From assembly GCA_016795065.1 (NCBI GenBank), contig JAEUIU010000020.1, forward strand, positions 1 through 64,000: DNA of 64,000 nt, given 5' to 3'. How positions within the stretch are numbered: position 1 is the stretch's first letter; every line of letters starts with the position of its first letter. The stretch comes from Phycisphaerae bacterium. GTDB taxonomy: Bacteria; Planctomycetota; Phycisphaerae; Phycisphaerales; SM1A02. A program made the position numbers and the translations under genes. Below the pieces are notes generated by a model. The model worked only from the letters and a program-made list of their open reading frames with translations. It was not told where the DNA came from and made no database searches. This document shows positions 1-7,653 of this stretch, in pieces.

Positions 1-589
1 GGGCGTCGCATCGGCCACGTTTCAGCGATGGCACGGACTTGAGCTGCTGGTACACCGTGATCGGGAGCATCTCGTGCGACGCCGCCCACTTGAAGAACGA
101 GCAGAGGCGATGCACCTGGCCGTTGACGTGCTTCCGCGACCACGCCATGCGCGGCGGCGTGGCGTGCGGATCGCCCGAGACCATGGCCTCACGCACGAGG
201 CGCAGCTTGTTCGGCCCGAACTCCTCCGCCGGCGTCGTGCCGAACATTCGTCGCACGATGCGGTCGACCTGGGCGATGGTCGAGACCTCGGATGCGGTGT
301 AGGTCTCGCGAGCCCATGTCGAGTACGCGTCGAGCAGCGCCGCGACGGTGAGCCTGGCTGGTCTGCTCGGCTCGCGCCGACCTGAGGGCGTCGGCCGGTC
401 GGGAAGGCATCGGCCACGCGCTTCCCACTCCGCGATGACGCGGTGGTACGCCTCGCGCGTCGCGGGTTCATCCCACGGGCCGAGCCAATACTCGGTGCGC
501 ACCTTGGTCACGCGGTCCGTCAGGGTGACGGTTCCGTGGCCTCTCTTCTCGTACAACGCGGGCGGCTGACGGGTCTTCCGTTGGGCCAT
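1..589 (-). CDS. Tyrosine-recombinase (phage-type) integrase, 3' part cut off by the window edge
   Basis: About 196 N-terminal residues are visible, from an ATG at 589 and open to the left edge. The protein begins MAQRKTRQPPALYEKRGHGT, followed by a basic, Trp-rich segment typical of the N-terminal DNA-binding part of integrases. A SAM-like core-binding helical region follows (LTVAALLDAYSTWARE near residues 82-97; later an HVNGQVHRLCSFFKWA stretch). The catalytic R-H-R-Y domain would lie beyond the edge, so catalysis cannot be confirmed. A GGAG lies 9 nt before the ATG. The gene sits immediately downstream of, and on the same strand as, tRNA-Val at 708-781, the usual arrangement for an element integrated in the 3' end of a tRNA gene. 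The family call rests on N-terminal style and context. Confidence 0.72.
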   Translation of the reverse strand, partial: MAQRKTRQPPALYEKRGHGTVTLTDRVTKVRTEYWLGPWDEPATREAYHRVIAEWEARGRCLPDRPTPSGRREPSRPARLTVAALLDAYSTWARETYTASEVSTIAQVDRIVRRMFGTTPAEEFGPNKLRLVREAMVSGDPHATPPRMAWSRKHVNGQVHRLCSFFKWAASHEMLPITVYQQLKSVPSLKRGRCDA

Positions 590-610
590 GGCTCGCAGCT
601 CCAATCCGAG

Positions 611-633
611 TTCCGCGACCTGAGGTCGCGGAA
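611..633. repeat. Perfect 10-bp inverted repeat upstream of the integrase
   Basis: TTCCGCGACC and GGTCGCGGAA are separated by 3 nt, 22 nt upstream of the integrase start. Such a short, perfect dyad could be an operator for the integrase or part of the attachment region. No T-tract follows it on the minus strand, so it is not a classical terminator. A second, imperfect dyad lies at 670-689. Confidence 0.5.
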
Positions 634-707
634 AAATCGGCCTTGTGCTGCGCCGCCCGGAATGGGCGGGACCCGCAACTCGCGGGGTCAGCGCTACTTG
701 TTGGAAG

Positions 708-781
708 TGGGCGATACTGGACTCGAACCAGTGACCTCACGGGTGTGATCCGTGCGTTCTAGCCAGCTGAACTAATCGCCC
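708..781 (-). tRNA. tRNA-Val (anticodon CAC)
   Basis: The reverse complement folds as a standard cloverleaf. Acceptor GGGCGAT pairs with ATCGCCC, discriminator A is complementary to 708, anticodon stem CACGG/CCGTG holds a 7-nt loop with CAC, and the T-arm is ACTGG-TTCGAGT-CCAGT. No CCA is encoded. The 3' end faces the integrase gene and is the probable attachment site. Confidence 0.95.
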
Positions 782-793
782 GGCGAGTCGGGG

Positions 794-822
794 AATGTAC
801 CGCTTGTGGCGGGTTGTGTCAC
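794..822 (-). promoter_or_regulatory. Sigma70-like promoter of tRNA-Val
   Basis: Reading the minus strand, GTGACA (817-822) and TACATT (794-799) are separated by 17 nt. The -10 box lies 12 nt before the mature tRNA 5' end. Confidence 0.65.
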
Positions 823-850
823 GCCCTGGCACGTGGGATTACGCGGGCAG

Positions 851-1642
851 TTATCGCGGCCTTGCGGGGGTGTTGGTGGGCTGTGGCTGAGCGGTCGCCT
901 GCGGATCGGGGTAGCCGAGCTTCGCGTATCGCCAGAAGGTGTTTTCGGCGTTGATGACAGCGATCAGGAAGCCCTCGCGGCCGTCGAGGAAGCCGGCTCG
1001 GAGGACGTAGGTCAATACGAACATCCACGCTCCGCGGAGTGCTGCGACAACGGCGCCTCCGTTCCTTCCGCGGCGGCGGAGATTCGCGGCTCCGTCGCTG
1101 CTGTAGCGGTTCATCTTCGAAAGCGCATCCTCAATCGTGCGGTAGCCCTCGTGCAGCAGCGGATGCTGAAGCCGTCCGATCGGGCCGTTCGTTAGGAGTC
1201 GCTCGTGGACCAGATCGTCGCTGAACCTCGCCGTTCCGCGGCGGAAGAGTCGCGTCACGTGATCGGGCCACCATCCCGAATGGCGCATCGCCCGGCCGCA
1301 CATGCTCGATAGCCTCGGCATTTCGTAGGCATCCGCCGTCGGTTGGCTGATCGTCCGGAGCACTTCCTCTCGCCCCTCCTCCGAGACGCGCTCGTCGCAG
1401 TCGATCGACAGCACCCAATCGCCGGTGGCCAACTCGAGCGCCCGGTTCTTCTGCGGCCCGAAGCCTTGCCAATCGCTTCGGACCTCGACCTTCGCACCTG
1501 CGTCGCGGGCTATCCGCGCGGTCGCGTCGGTGCTTCCGCCATCCACCACGATGACCTCATCGGCGAACTGCACCGAAGCCAAGGCCGCGGGCAAGCGGAC
1601 CTCCTCATTGCGTGCGATGAGAATGACGGAGAGTCGAGGCAT
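851..1642 (-). CDS. Family 2 glycosyltransferase, WaaE/KdtX-like
   Basis: This 263-residue protein has a GT-A fold signature: SVILIARNEE at the N-terminus, VVDGGSTDAT (residues 32-41) for the nucleotide-binding loop, and DCDE at 81-84 as the DxD-type metal site. Length and the WQGFGPQKNRA stretch match the WaaE/KdtX subfamily, which adds a hexose to lipopolysaccharide inner core or related envelope glycans. The enzyme would act at the cytoplasmic face of the inner membrane; substrate specificity cannot be read from sequence. It has no transmembrane anchor. It lies 128 nt downstream of tatA on the same strand and no Shine-Dalgarno precedes the ATG at 1642. Confidence 0.88.
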   Translation of the reverse strand: MPRLSVILIARNEEVRLPAALASVQFADEVIVVDGGSTDATARIARDAGAKVEVRSDWQGFGPQKNRALELATGDWVLSIDCDERVSEEGREEVLRTISQPTADAYEMPRLSSMCGRAMRHSGWWPDHVTRLFRRGTARFSDDLVHERLLTNGPIGRLQHPLLHEGYRTIEDALSKMNRYSSDGAANLRRRGRNGGAVVAALRGAWMFVLTYVLRAGFLDGREGFLIAVINAENTFWRYAKLGYPDPQATAQPQPTNTPARPR

Positions 1643-1770
1643 GACAGCACGTGCAACCGGCCGCCAAGCCGACCGGCGGTTCCTCGACGGATCCTACAGC
1701 GTTCGTTCGCGTTGCCGCGCGGGCGCCGACCGCTCGTGGGGTCTGGCGCGTTCGTCCCCTGGCCTCGACC

Positions 1771-2073
1771 TCAGCCAACCTTCGACGCATCGCTCCGCTG
1801 ACTATCGACCTGCCGCACGCCCTCGGTCGAGTGGCGGTCCTGAAGCTGTTGGGGCTGGCGTCCCGGCTGGGAGCTGGCCTGCTCAACCTCGTCGCTGACG
1901 TTCTTCAGGCCCTTCTTGAACTCGACGATGCTCTGGCCGAGCGAACGGCCGACCTCGGGGAGGCGGCGGCCGAAGAGCAGGAGGCCGATGACCAGGATGA
2001 TGATCCACTCCGCACCGCCCGGGAGCCCGAAAATAGCGAGGGTTGGGGTCATGGGTGAGGAGAGGGTGAGCAT
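1771..2073 (-). CDS. tatA: Sec-independent protein translocase TatA/E
   Basis: This 100-residue protein is a TatA/E subunit, which forms the pore for folded twin-arginine substrates in the inner membrane. It shows the GGAEWIIILVIGLLLFG transmembrane helix (about residues 19-35), the FG hinge, and the amphipathic helix LPEVGRSLGQSIVEFKKG (39-56), followed by a Gln/Ser-rich polar tail. The open frame extends far upstream, but an AAGGA 6 nt before the ATG at 2073 fixes the start. A second in-frame ATG at 2052 is possible. No tatB or tatC gene lies in the window, so it is apparently monocistronic. Confidence 0.92.
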   Translation of the reverse strand: MLTLSSPMTPTLAIFGLPGGAEWIIILVIGLLLFGRRLPEVGRSLGQSIVEFKKGLKNVSDEVEQASSQPGRQPQQLQDRHSTEGVRQVDSQRSDASKVG

Positions 2074-2159
2074 GGAGAGTCCTTGAGGTCGTGCCCCGGC
2101 CGCTTTGGCCGGGCAGCCGGGGAGCTTGATCGCCCACTGCCGGAGTCGCGAACAGAGCG

Positions 2160-2165
2160 AGTATA
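2160..2165 (-). promoter_or_regulatory. Candidate -10 box (TATACT) for tatA
   Basis: TATACT reads on the minus strand 87 nt upstream of the tatA start, in the divergent intergenic region shared with the transglycosylase gene. No convincing -35 hexamer is visible at 17 nt. Confidence 0.35.
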
Positions 2166-2359
2166 CCGCTTCAACTCGCCGCCTCTTCGACCCAACGGGG
2201 CTTCGGCCGTGATTCGTTGCCAAAGCGGCCAGATTGCCGATAGCAGTCCCTTCTGAGTCCGGCTCGCCGAGCCGGTCGATCACCCGCCCCCAGAGGTCCG
2301 AGCGAACGGGCGCAGTGCTGCCCGTGGCGATGTTTCTCGGACGGAAGTACCTTCCTGCC

Positions 2360-3769
2360 ATGCGCCCCGCCTCCGCCTGCCCCCGTTCCCTGTTCCACGC
2401 GTCGCACCGAGCAATTCCGGCCTTCACCACAGGCTGGCACCTGCTGCGAAGCTGCATCGTTCCGGCCCTGGTCGCCGGCTCCCTTGCCCTGACCGGCTGC
2501 AAGACCACTCCGGAACCCGAACCGGTCCGCAAGGCCGACCCGTGGGCCGAGACGACCGGTCCGGCCCTCGTCAAGCTTGGGCCGAACGATCCGAAGCCCG
2601 ACTTCGGTGCCGCATACGCCAACAAGGACACCTTCCTCGACTCGGCCGTCGATCGCAGCGTGAGCTGGTTCCAGGCGCCGTCGAGCAAGCAGTTCTTCCC
2701 CTTCTACAACCAATCGACCACGGAGGTCGTCGCCACTCACGAGCAGGCCGGAGCCAGCGTCGTCGCATTCAAGGACGCCCTGACCACCGCGACCAGTGCC
2801 GAGGACTTCGCCGGCAAGATCGACCAGCTCTTCGATGTCTGGCAGTCGGTCGGCTACGACCAGGATCGCAACGTCCTCTTCACCGGCTACTTCTCGCCGG
2901 AGTTCAAGGGCAGCCGGACCCGCAGCGACCAGTACCGCTATCCGCTCTATCGACGACCTGCCGACTTGGTCACCGATCCGGTGTCGGGCGAACCGTTAGG
3001 TCGCCGCATGCCGGACGGCTCGACCCAGCCCTGGCCCGCGCGCGACGAAATCGAGTCGAGCGGCATGTTCGCCGGCTCCGAACTCGCTTGGGTCGAATCG
3101 GCGCTTGACGCCTACATCATCCACGTCAACGGCAGCGCGAAGATCTTCACGCCCGACAACCGGATCATGTACATCGGCTACGCGGGCAAGACCGATCGGC
3201 CCTACTACGGCCTCGGTAAGGCCCTCGTCGAAGCGGGCGTGATTCCCAAGGAGAAACTCTCGCTGCGGGCCATTCGCGAGGAGCACAAGAAGAACCCCGC
3301 CGCCATCGAGGAGATGATGAAGAAGAACGAAAGCTACGTCTTCTTCACCGAATACCAGGGCGGCAACTGGCCGGCCGGCTCGCTTGGCGTGAAGGTGCAC
3401 GAGAAGGCCTCGCTCGCCACCGACAAGAAGATCTTCCCCCGCGGCGGCGTGGTGGTCGTCGACACGATGACCCCGACCATCGCCAAGGGACCGCAGCAGT
3501 TCCTCCGCTTCCTGCTCGATCAGGACACCGGCGGCGCGATCCGCGCCGCCGGACGCGCCGACATCTACATGGGCACCGGCGCCGCGGCCGAGATGCTCGC
3601 GGGCGGGCAGTTCAACGACGGCAAGCTCTACTACCTCGTCCTCAAGCCCGAGTACGTCTCGCAGTATCCGCTGCCGATGAAGTCCGGAGCGGGAAAGAGC
3701 GGCCCCGGCGTGCGCAGCGACGGCATGACACCAGCCGGTGCGGCCAGCCCGGTCGGCTCGGCCAGGTGA
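2360..3769 (+). CDS. mltA: MltA-like membrane-bound lytic murein transglycosylase (lipoprotein)
   Basis: The 469-residue product is an MltA-family lytic transglycosylase, which cleaves the MurNAc-GlcNAc bond of peptidoglycan to give 1,6-anhydro ends. A signal peptide ends in the lipobox LALTGC (Cys47), so it should be lipid-anchored in a periplasmic compartment. The MltA domain carries LFTGYFSPEFKGSR near residues 173-186 and later YGLGKALVEAG. The C-terminal 3D domain (three Asp) includes VVVVDTMTP, FLLDQDTGGAIRAAGRADIY and a final GKLYYLVLK. The start at 2360 was chosen because it gives a coherent lipoprotein signal; an in-frame ATG at 2330 is an alternative. A strong terminator follows. 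Confidence 0.9.
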   Translation: MRPASACPRSLFHASHRAIPAFTTGWHLLRSCIVPALVAGSLALTGCKTTPEPEPVRKADPWAETTGPALVKLGPNDPKPDFGAAYANKDTFLDSAVDRSVSWFQAPSSKQFFPFYNQSTTEVVATHEQAGASVVAFKDALTTATSAEDFAGKIDQLFDVWQSVGYDQDRNVLFTGYFSPEFKGSRTRSDQYRYPLYRRPADLVTDPVSGEPLGRRMPDGSTQPWPARDEIESSGMFAGSELAWVESALDAYIIHVNGSAKIFTPDNRIMYIGYAGKTDRPYYGLGKALVEAGVIPKEKLSLRAIREEHKKNPAAIEEMMKKNESYVFFTEYQGGNWPAGSLGVKVHEKASLATDKKIFPRGGVVVVDTMTPTIAKGPQQFLRFLLDQDTGGAIRAAGRADIYMGTGAAAEMLAGGQFNDGKLYYLVLKPEYVSQYPLPMKSGAGKSGPGVRSDGMTPAGAASPVGSAR

Positions 3770-3793
3770 TGGCTCCATAACAGTTCGTTCATG

Positions 3794-3830
3794 ACGGCCC
3801 GCATCTCAGCGATGCGGGCCGTTTTCGTTT
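3794..3830 (+). terminator. Rho-independent terminator of mltA
   Basis: An 11-bp perfect stem (ACGGCCCGCAT / ATGCGGGCCGT) with a 7-nt loop is followed by TTTCGTTT. It overlaps the last codons of the convergent gene at 3806-4573. Confidence 0.9.
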
Positions 3831-4573
3831 GCTCCCTCGCGCCGCTCGCGCGGTCGCCAGCCCGGCTCGATCGCCGGTTCGGCGACACTTGTGCTGGTCG
3901 CGAACTCCCCGTCGTAACTCAAGGTTGCAAAGGCGGCGGGCCAGGCTCGCGGGCGGTAGTGGGGGACACCGGGACTCAGCGAATACTCGCGGACGAAAGC
4001 CCGCTCGTCCGCCGCGATCCGGGCGATCGCGCAGCCGGTTCCGATCGCGTATGCCACCCCAGCAATCGCGAGGAACCGACGGATGCCTTGCCAGCCGAAC
4101 TCAAAGGGCCGCCGGAGGGTGAAGTCGCCGCCGCATTCGGCGCAGCGGGCGGTGCTGCCGTCCCCATCGGCGATGGGTCCAGGGAGGGGATGTCCACAGG
4201 CCGGGCAGAGCCCCCGACGAGCTCGCTTGGCCGGGATGCGATGCAGAAACCACGCCTCAAGGAAGTGGCTCATCGGTGCAAGCCACACCACGAACCCAGC
4301 CATGACGAGGGTGACGGCGAGGCACTCGACCATCGTCGAAACCGAGAAGCCCACTCCCCGAAGGAGACCCCGAGTCACGCAGAAGATCACGAAGAAGTAG
4401 GCGGCGAGCACCAGGCAGAACGCAGCGAGAAAGGCGCCGAGCAGGCCCTGCGGCACCCGGTCGGGATGGCTCTCGGCGGCACCGCGATGATCGCCGGCCT
4501 CGCCGCGATCCGAATCCTCGGGATCTTCGCTCGCCGTGTGACGCATCGGCTGGAATACTACGACCTTCTTCAC
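3806..4573 (-). CDS. Membrane protein with a central zinc-ribbon, function unknown
   Basis: This 255-residue protein is not recognised as a named family. After a charged N-terminus it has two hydrophobic segments (about residues 44-68 and 82-105). A CPACGHPLPGP...CAEC zinc-ribbon of two CxxC pairs (about residues 125-148) follows, then a third hydrophobic segment near 165-185. Zinc-ribbon membrane proteins of this type are common and mostly uncharacterised in planctomycetes. The start is uncertain: GTG at 4573 or ATG at 4546, neither with a Shine-Dalgarno. The gene is divergent from the ABC exporter at 4591 and may share its promoter region. Its 3' end lies inside the mltA terminator. Confidence 0.7.
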   Translation of the reverse strand: MKKVVVFQPMRHTASEDPEDSDRGEAGDHRGAAESHPDRVPQGLLGAFLAAFCLVLAAYFFVIFCVTRGLLRGVGFSVSTMVECLAVTLVMAGFVVWLAPMSHFLEAWFLHRIPAKRARRGLCPACGHPLPGPIADGDGSTARCAECGGDFTLRRPFEFGWQGIRRFLAIAGVAYAIGTGCAIARIAADERAFVREYSLSPGVPHYRPRAWPAAFATLSYDGEFATSTSVAEPAIEPGWRPRERREGANENGPHR

Positions 4574-4590
4574 CGGTCCCGGAGCACACG

Positions 4591-5598
4591 ATGGTTTCGA
4601 CGAGCGAGCTCGCCATTGACGTCAGGCATGCGAGCAAGACCTTTCGCGGACGAGTCCACGCACTGCGCGACGTTACGCTCCAGGTCGCACCGGGCGAGAT
4701 CTTCGGGCTTCTCGGTCCCAACGGGGCGGGGAAGAGCACGTTGGTCAAGATCCTCCTCACCGTCATCCGGGCCACCCGCGTCGAGGGCACGATGCTCGGC
4801 AGTCCGATCGGCCACCGTCCGACGCTTCGCCGGATCGGCTACCTCCCGGAACACCTTCGCTTCCCGAGCTACCTCAACGGCGAGCAAGCCCTCGGATACT
4901 TCGGGGCCCTCTCTCTGGTCGGGCGGCGGGAACGGCGGCAGCGGGCCGGGGAACTCCTCGCTCTCGTCGGCATGCAGAATTGGGCCAAGCAGAAGATCGC
5001 GTCCTATTCAAAGGGCATGCGACAGCGATTGGGGCTCGCGGTTTCCCTCATCGCCAATCCGGCCCTGATCGTCTTGGACGAACCGACCGATGGGGTCGAT
5101 CCAGTCGGACGCAAGGACATCCGCGAGTTGCTCATCAGGATGAGGCAAGAAGGCAAGGCCGTCTTCGTGAATAGCCACTTGCTCGGTGAGTTGGAGATGG
5201 TCTGCGATCGCGTCGCCATCATGAGTAAGGGCACCGTCATTCGACAAGGAACGATCGGTGAGCTGACCGAACGATCGCGCCGCTACGAGTTCGTGATTGC
5301 CGGCGGGGCACCGAGTGGCGAATTGGCCGAGATGTTAGGGACCAACCGAGTGCGGGTCTCGGCCCGTCAGCCGGGAAGCGACGGCCTGGCGGCCTCGACG
5401 ATGCTCGAGCTGCCGACCTCGGATCCGATCGAGGCCCAGCCTTTCCTCGACGCGCTGCGCTCGCGAGGCGTCACGGTCGTCTCGGCCCGGCCGGTGCGAC
5501 AGTCGCTTGAGGACCTCTTCCTCGACGCGATGCGAGAATCGGGTGACGCGACGCCGGGCGCAGTGCGCGGCAGCGAGAACAACGGGAAGGCCGCCTGA
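4591..5598 (+). CDS. ABC transporter ATP-binding protein
   Basis: This 335-residue ATPase subunit shows Walker A GPNGAGKST (42-50), ABC signature YSKGMRQRL (139-147) and Walker B LIVLDEP (159-165), then an H-loop (NSHLLGELE). The roughly 100-residue C-terminal extension is typical of ABC-2 type exporters (DrrA/NosF-like). It would energise the permease encoded 1 nt downstream. The substrate cannot be inferred. ATG 4591 gives the expected N-terminus. Confidence 0.92.
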   Translation: MVSTSELAIDVRHASKTFRGRVHALRDVTLQVAPGEIFGLLGPNGAGKSTLVKILLTVIRATRVEGTMLGSPIGHRPTLRRIGYLPEHLRFPSYLNGEQALGYFGALSLVGRRERRQRAGELLALVGMQNWAKQKIASYSKGMRQRLGLAVSLIANPALIVLDEPTDGVDPVGRKDIRELLIRMRQEGKAVFVNSHLLGELEMVCDRVAIMSKGTVIRQGTIGELTERSRRYEFVIAGGAPSGELAEMLGTNRVRVSARQPGSDGLAASTMLELPTSDPIEAQPFLDALRSRGVTVVSARPVRQSLEDLFLDAMRESGDATPGAVRGSENNGKAA

Positions 5599-5599
5599 C

Positions 5600-6757
5600 A
5601 TGCAGACCATCGCCCTTCTTGTCGACTCGTGGCGCCTGCTCACCAGCAGAAAGCTCTTCTGGCTGACGCTGGCGATCAACCTCTTCGTCGTCGCCCTCTA
5701 CGGCTCGATCGCCCTCACCGACACCGGCGTTTCGCTTCTCTACGGGCTCATCCCGATCGAGAACGAGCGGTTCCGCGCGGGCTCGATCATGGCCCGTACC
5801 GTGCTCATGCCCTTCATCAATGTCCAGATCATCTCCTTCTGGCTGGCATGGGCTGCGACCGGACTCGGGCTCATCTCGACCGCATCAATCTTCCCCGACT
5901 TCCTGGCCGACGGCGCCATCGACATGGTGCTCGCCAAGCCGCTCTCGCGGCTGAAGGCGTTCCTCGTGAAGTACCTCGGGGCGCTCCTCTTCGTCCTGAT
6001 GCAGGTGACGGTCTTCTGCGTGGCGTCGCTCATCATCGGTCGCCTTCGCATGGGCGAGTGGCAGTGGATGCTCCTCGCCGCGATCCCGGTGGTGACGATC
6101 TTCTTCTCCTACCTCTACGCGATCAGTGCCCTCGTTGGCGTGGCGACGCGCTCGTCGATCGCAGCGATCCTTGCCGCAGCGGTCTTCTGGTTTTCGGTGT
6201 TCCTCATCCAGACCGCCGAGTTCGCCCTGCTTCAGGTGTCGACCTTCACCGAGTCGGTCGCGACAGCGCGGGCCGAGGTGATTCGCGAGCGGGAGACGGA
6301 ATTGGCCGCGATGGAGGCCCGGGGCCTGACCCGTGACGACAACGAGTTCGAGCGGCTGCGCGGCAAGCTCGGCAACGACCGTGAGCAATACGAGAAGGAA
6401 GCGGGAACCGCGGCGACATCAAAGGCGTGGCACGATGGGCTCTACATCGCGACGATGATCATTCCGAAGACCTCCGGGACGATCGGCCTCATCGACCGCT
6501 GGTTCGCGAAGGACGTCGGCGTCTCGTCGCTGACGGAGCTGCTGACCATGGAGGGTCCGCCGGGGCGCCGGGGAGGGCCTCGCTTCCGCGCCGATGAGGA
6601 CCTCGAGCTTCCGGACGATCTCGGATCGCAGACCGAGAGCCGTTCGAAGCAGGTCGTGGCGGAACGGTCGATCGCGTGGGTGATCGGCACGAGTCTCCTC
6701 TTCGAACTGGGCGTGCTTGGGATTGCCGCCTGGATCTTCGTGCGCCGCGACTTCTGA
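5600..6757 (+). CDS. ABC-2 type transporter permease
   Basis: This 385-residue integral membrane protein starts 1 nt after the ATPase gene, indicating translational coupling in a two-gene operon. The first transmembrane helix (residues about 17-37) is followed by a large loop, then four clustered helices (about 78-100, 127-150, 155-180, 190-215). A charged, coiled-coil-like extracytoplasmic segment rich in Glu/Arg follows (about 220-275), with a last helix at the C-terminus (about 358-380). This topology fits ABC-2 permeases that export lipids, polysaccharides or small molecules. The open frame extends upstream inside the ATPase gene, but the ATG at 5600 is the natural start. Confidence 0.85.
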   Translation: MQTIALLVDSWRLLTSRKLFWLTLAINLFVVALYGSIALTDTGVSLLYGLIPIENERFRAGSIMARTVLMPFINVQIISFWLAWAATGLGLISTASIFPDFLADGAIDMVLAKPLSRLKAFLVKYLGALLFVLMQVTVFCVASLIIGRLRMGEWQWMLLAAIPVVTIFFSYLYAISALVGVATRSSIAAILAAAVFWFSVFLIQTAEFALLQVSTFTESVATARAEVIRERETELAAMEARGLTRDDNEFERLRGKLGNDREQYEKEAGTAATSKAWHDGLYIATMIIPKTSGTIGLIDRWFAKDVGVSSLTELLTMEGPPGRRGGPRFRADEDLELPDDLGSQTESRSKQVVAERSIAWVIGTSLLFELGVLGIAAWIFVRRDF

Positions 6758-6779
6758 CGTGGTCTGCGTGTGGTCGAGG

Positions 6780-7580
6780 TCAGGTCCCCAACTCGCGCCC
6801 GCGCCGCTCGGCGGCGGCTAACGCTTCGCGCATGGCGTCAGCGAAGCCGCGGGCCTCGAGGACGGCAAGCGCCGCCGCCGTCGTGCCGCCCTTGCTGGTG
6901 ACCGCGGCCCGCAGGTCGGCGGCGTCGGCGCTGCGGTCCTCAAGCATTCGTGCGGCGCCGACAATCGTCTGGCGCACAAGCTCGCGAGCGGTTGCCTGAT
7001 CGAAGCCGAGGTCACGGGCTCCGCGCTCCCAGGCCTCCGCCAGCAGGAAGAGATACGCGGGTCCCGATCCGCTCGTGGCCGTCACCGCATCGAGCATCCC
7101 CTCGGGGACGCGCACGGTGCGCCCCACGGCAGCGAACAAGCGCATCGCCAGCCCGTCGTCGCCGGGCGCGGCCCCCTCGCTCAGGGCGATGCCGGTCACG
7201 CCAAGGCCGAGCCGACAGGGTGTGTTGGGCATGGCCCGGATCACGGCGTGAGCGGTGCGGTCGCCGATCGCGTCGAGGATGCGCCGACCGGAGAGCCCGG
7301 CCATCACGCTGATGAAGGTCGTCCGGCATGAACGAGTCGTTAGGCGTCTGGCGAGCTCCGGGAAGGACTGCGGCTTCACCGCCAAGAGGACCTCCGGTGC
7401 GTCGCGAGCGTCGGCGGCGTCAGCGCTCACCCGACAGCCGAACCGTTCCGCATCGCCCCGCCGGGTCGCATCGGGCTCGATCGCCAGCACGTCCGATGCG
7501 GCAAGAACCCCGGCGCGCACCGCGCCCTCGACGACGGCCTGCCCCATGTTCCCGTAGCCGCAGACAGCAAATGTGGACAT
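6780..7580 (-). CDS. proC: Pyrroline-5-carboxylate reductase
   Basis: ProC (266 residues) reduces 1-pyrroline-5-carboxylate to proline with NAD(P)H, the last step of proline synthesis in the cytoplasm. The Rossmann motif GYGNMG lies at residues 8-13, AVKPQ follows near 65, and RAMPNTP marks the substrate region. The C-terminal dimerisation domain has SGSGPAY and the family signature ending in TSKGGTTAAAL. The ATG at 7580 starts directly at the Rossmann strand. It is divergent from accA with only 73 nt between starts, so the two promoters overlap. Confidence 0.95.
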   Translation of the reverse strand: MSTFAVCGYGNMGQAVVEGAVRAGVLAASDVLAIEPDATRRGDAERFGCRVSADAADARDAPEVLLAVKPQSFPELARRLTTRSCRTTFISVMAGLSGRRILDAIGDRTAHAVIRAMPNTPCRLGLGVTGIALSEGAAPGDDGLAMRLFAAVGRTVRVPEGMLDAVTATSGSGPAYLFLLAEAWERGARDLGFDQATARELVRQTIVGAARMLEDRSADAADLRAAVTSKGGTTAAALAVLEARGFADAMREALAAAERRGRELGT

Positions 7581-7639
7581 GCCGCGCAGTATCGCCGAGA
7601 CACCTGCGCGGCGGATTTCTCGGTCCTGTCGCCGTTCCC

Positions 7640-7645
7640 TATACT
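7640..7645 (+). promoter_or_regulatory. -10 box of accA, placed for a leaderless transcript
   Basis: TATACT ends 8 nt before the accA ATG (7654). No Shine-Dalgarno is present. A weak TTTCTC lies 18 nt upstream as a possible -35. Confidence 0.55.
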
Positions 7646-7653
7646 TGCCGCCC

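Noticed and set aside
2996-3778. A long antisense frame opposite the mltA-like gene
   Set aside because: Its composition mirrors the sense codons and it contains no motif; mltA is well supported.
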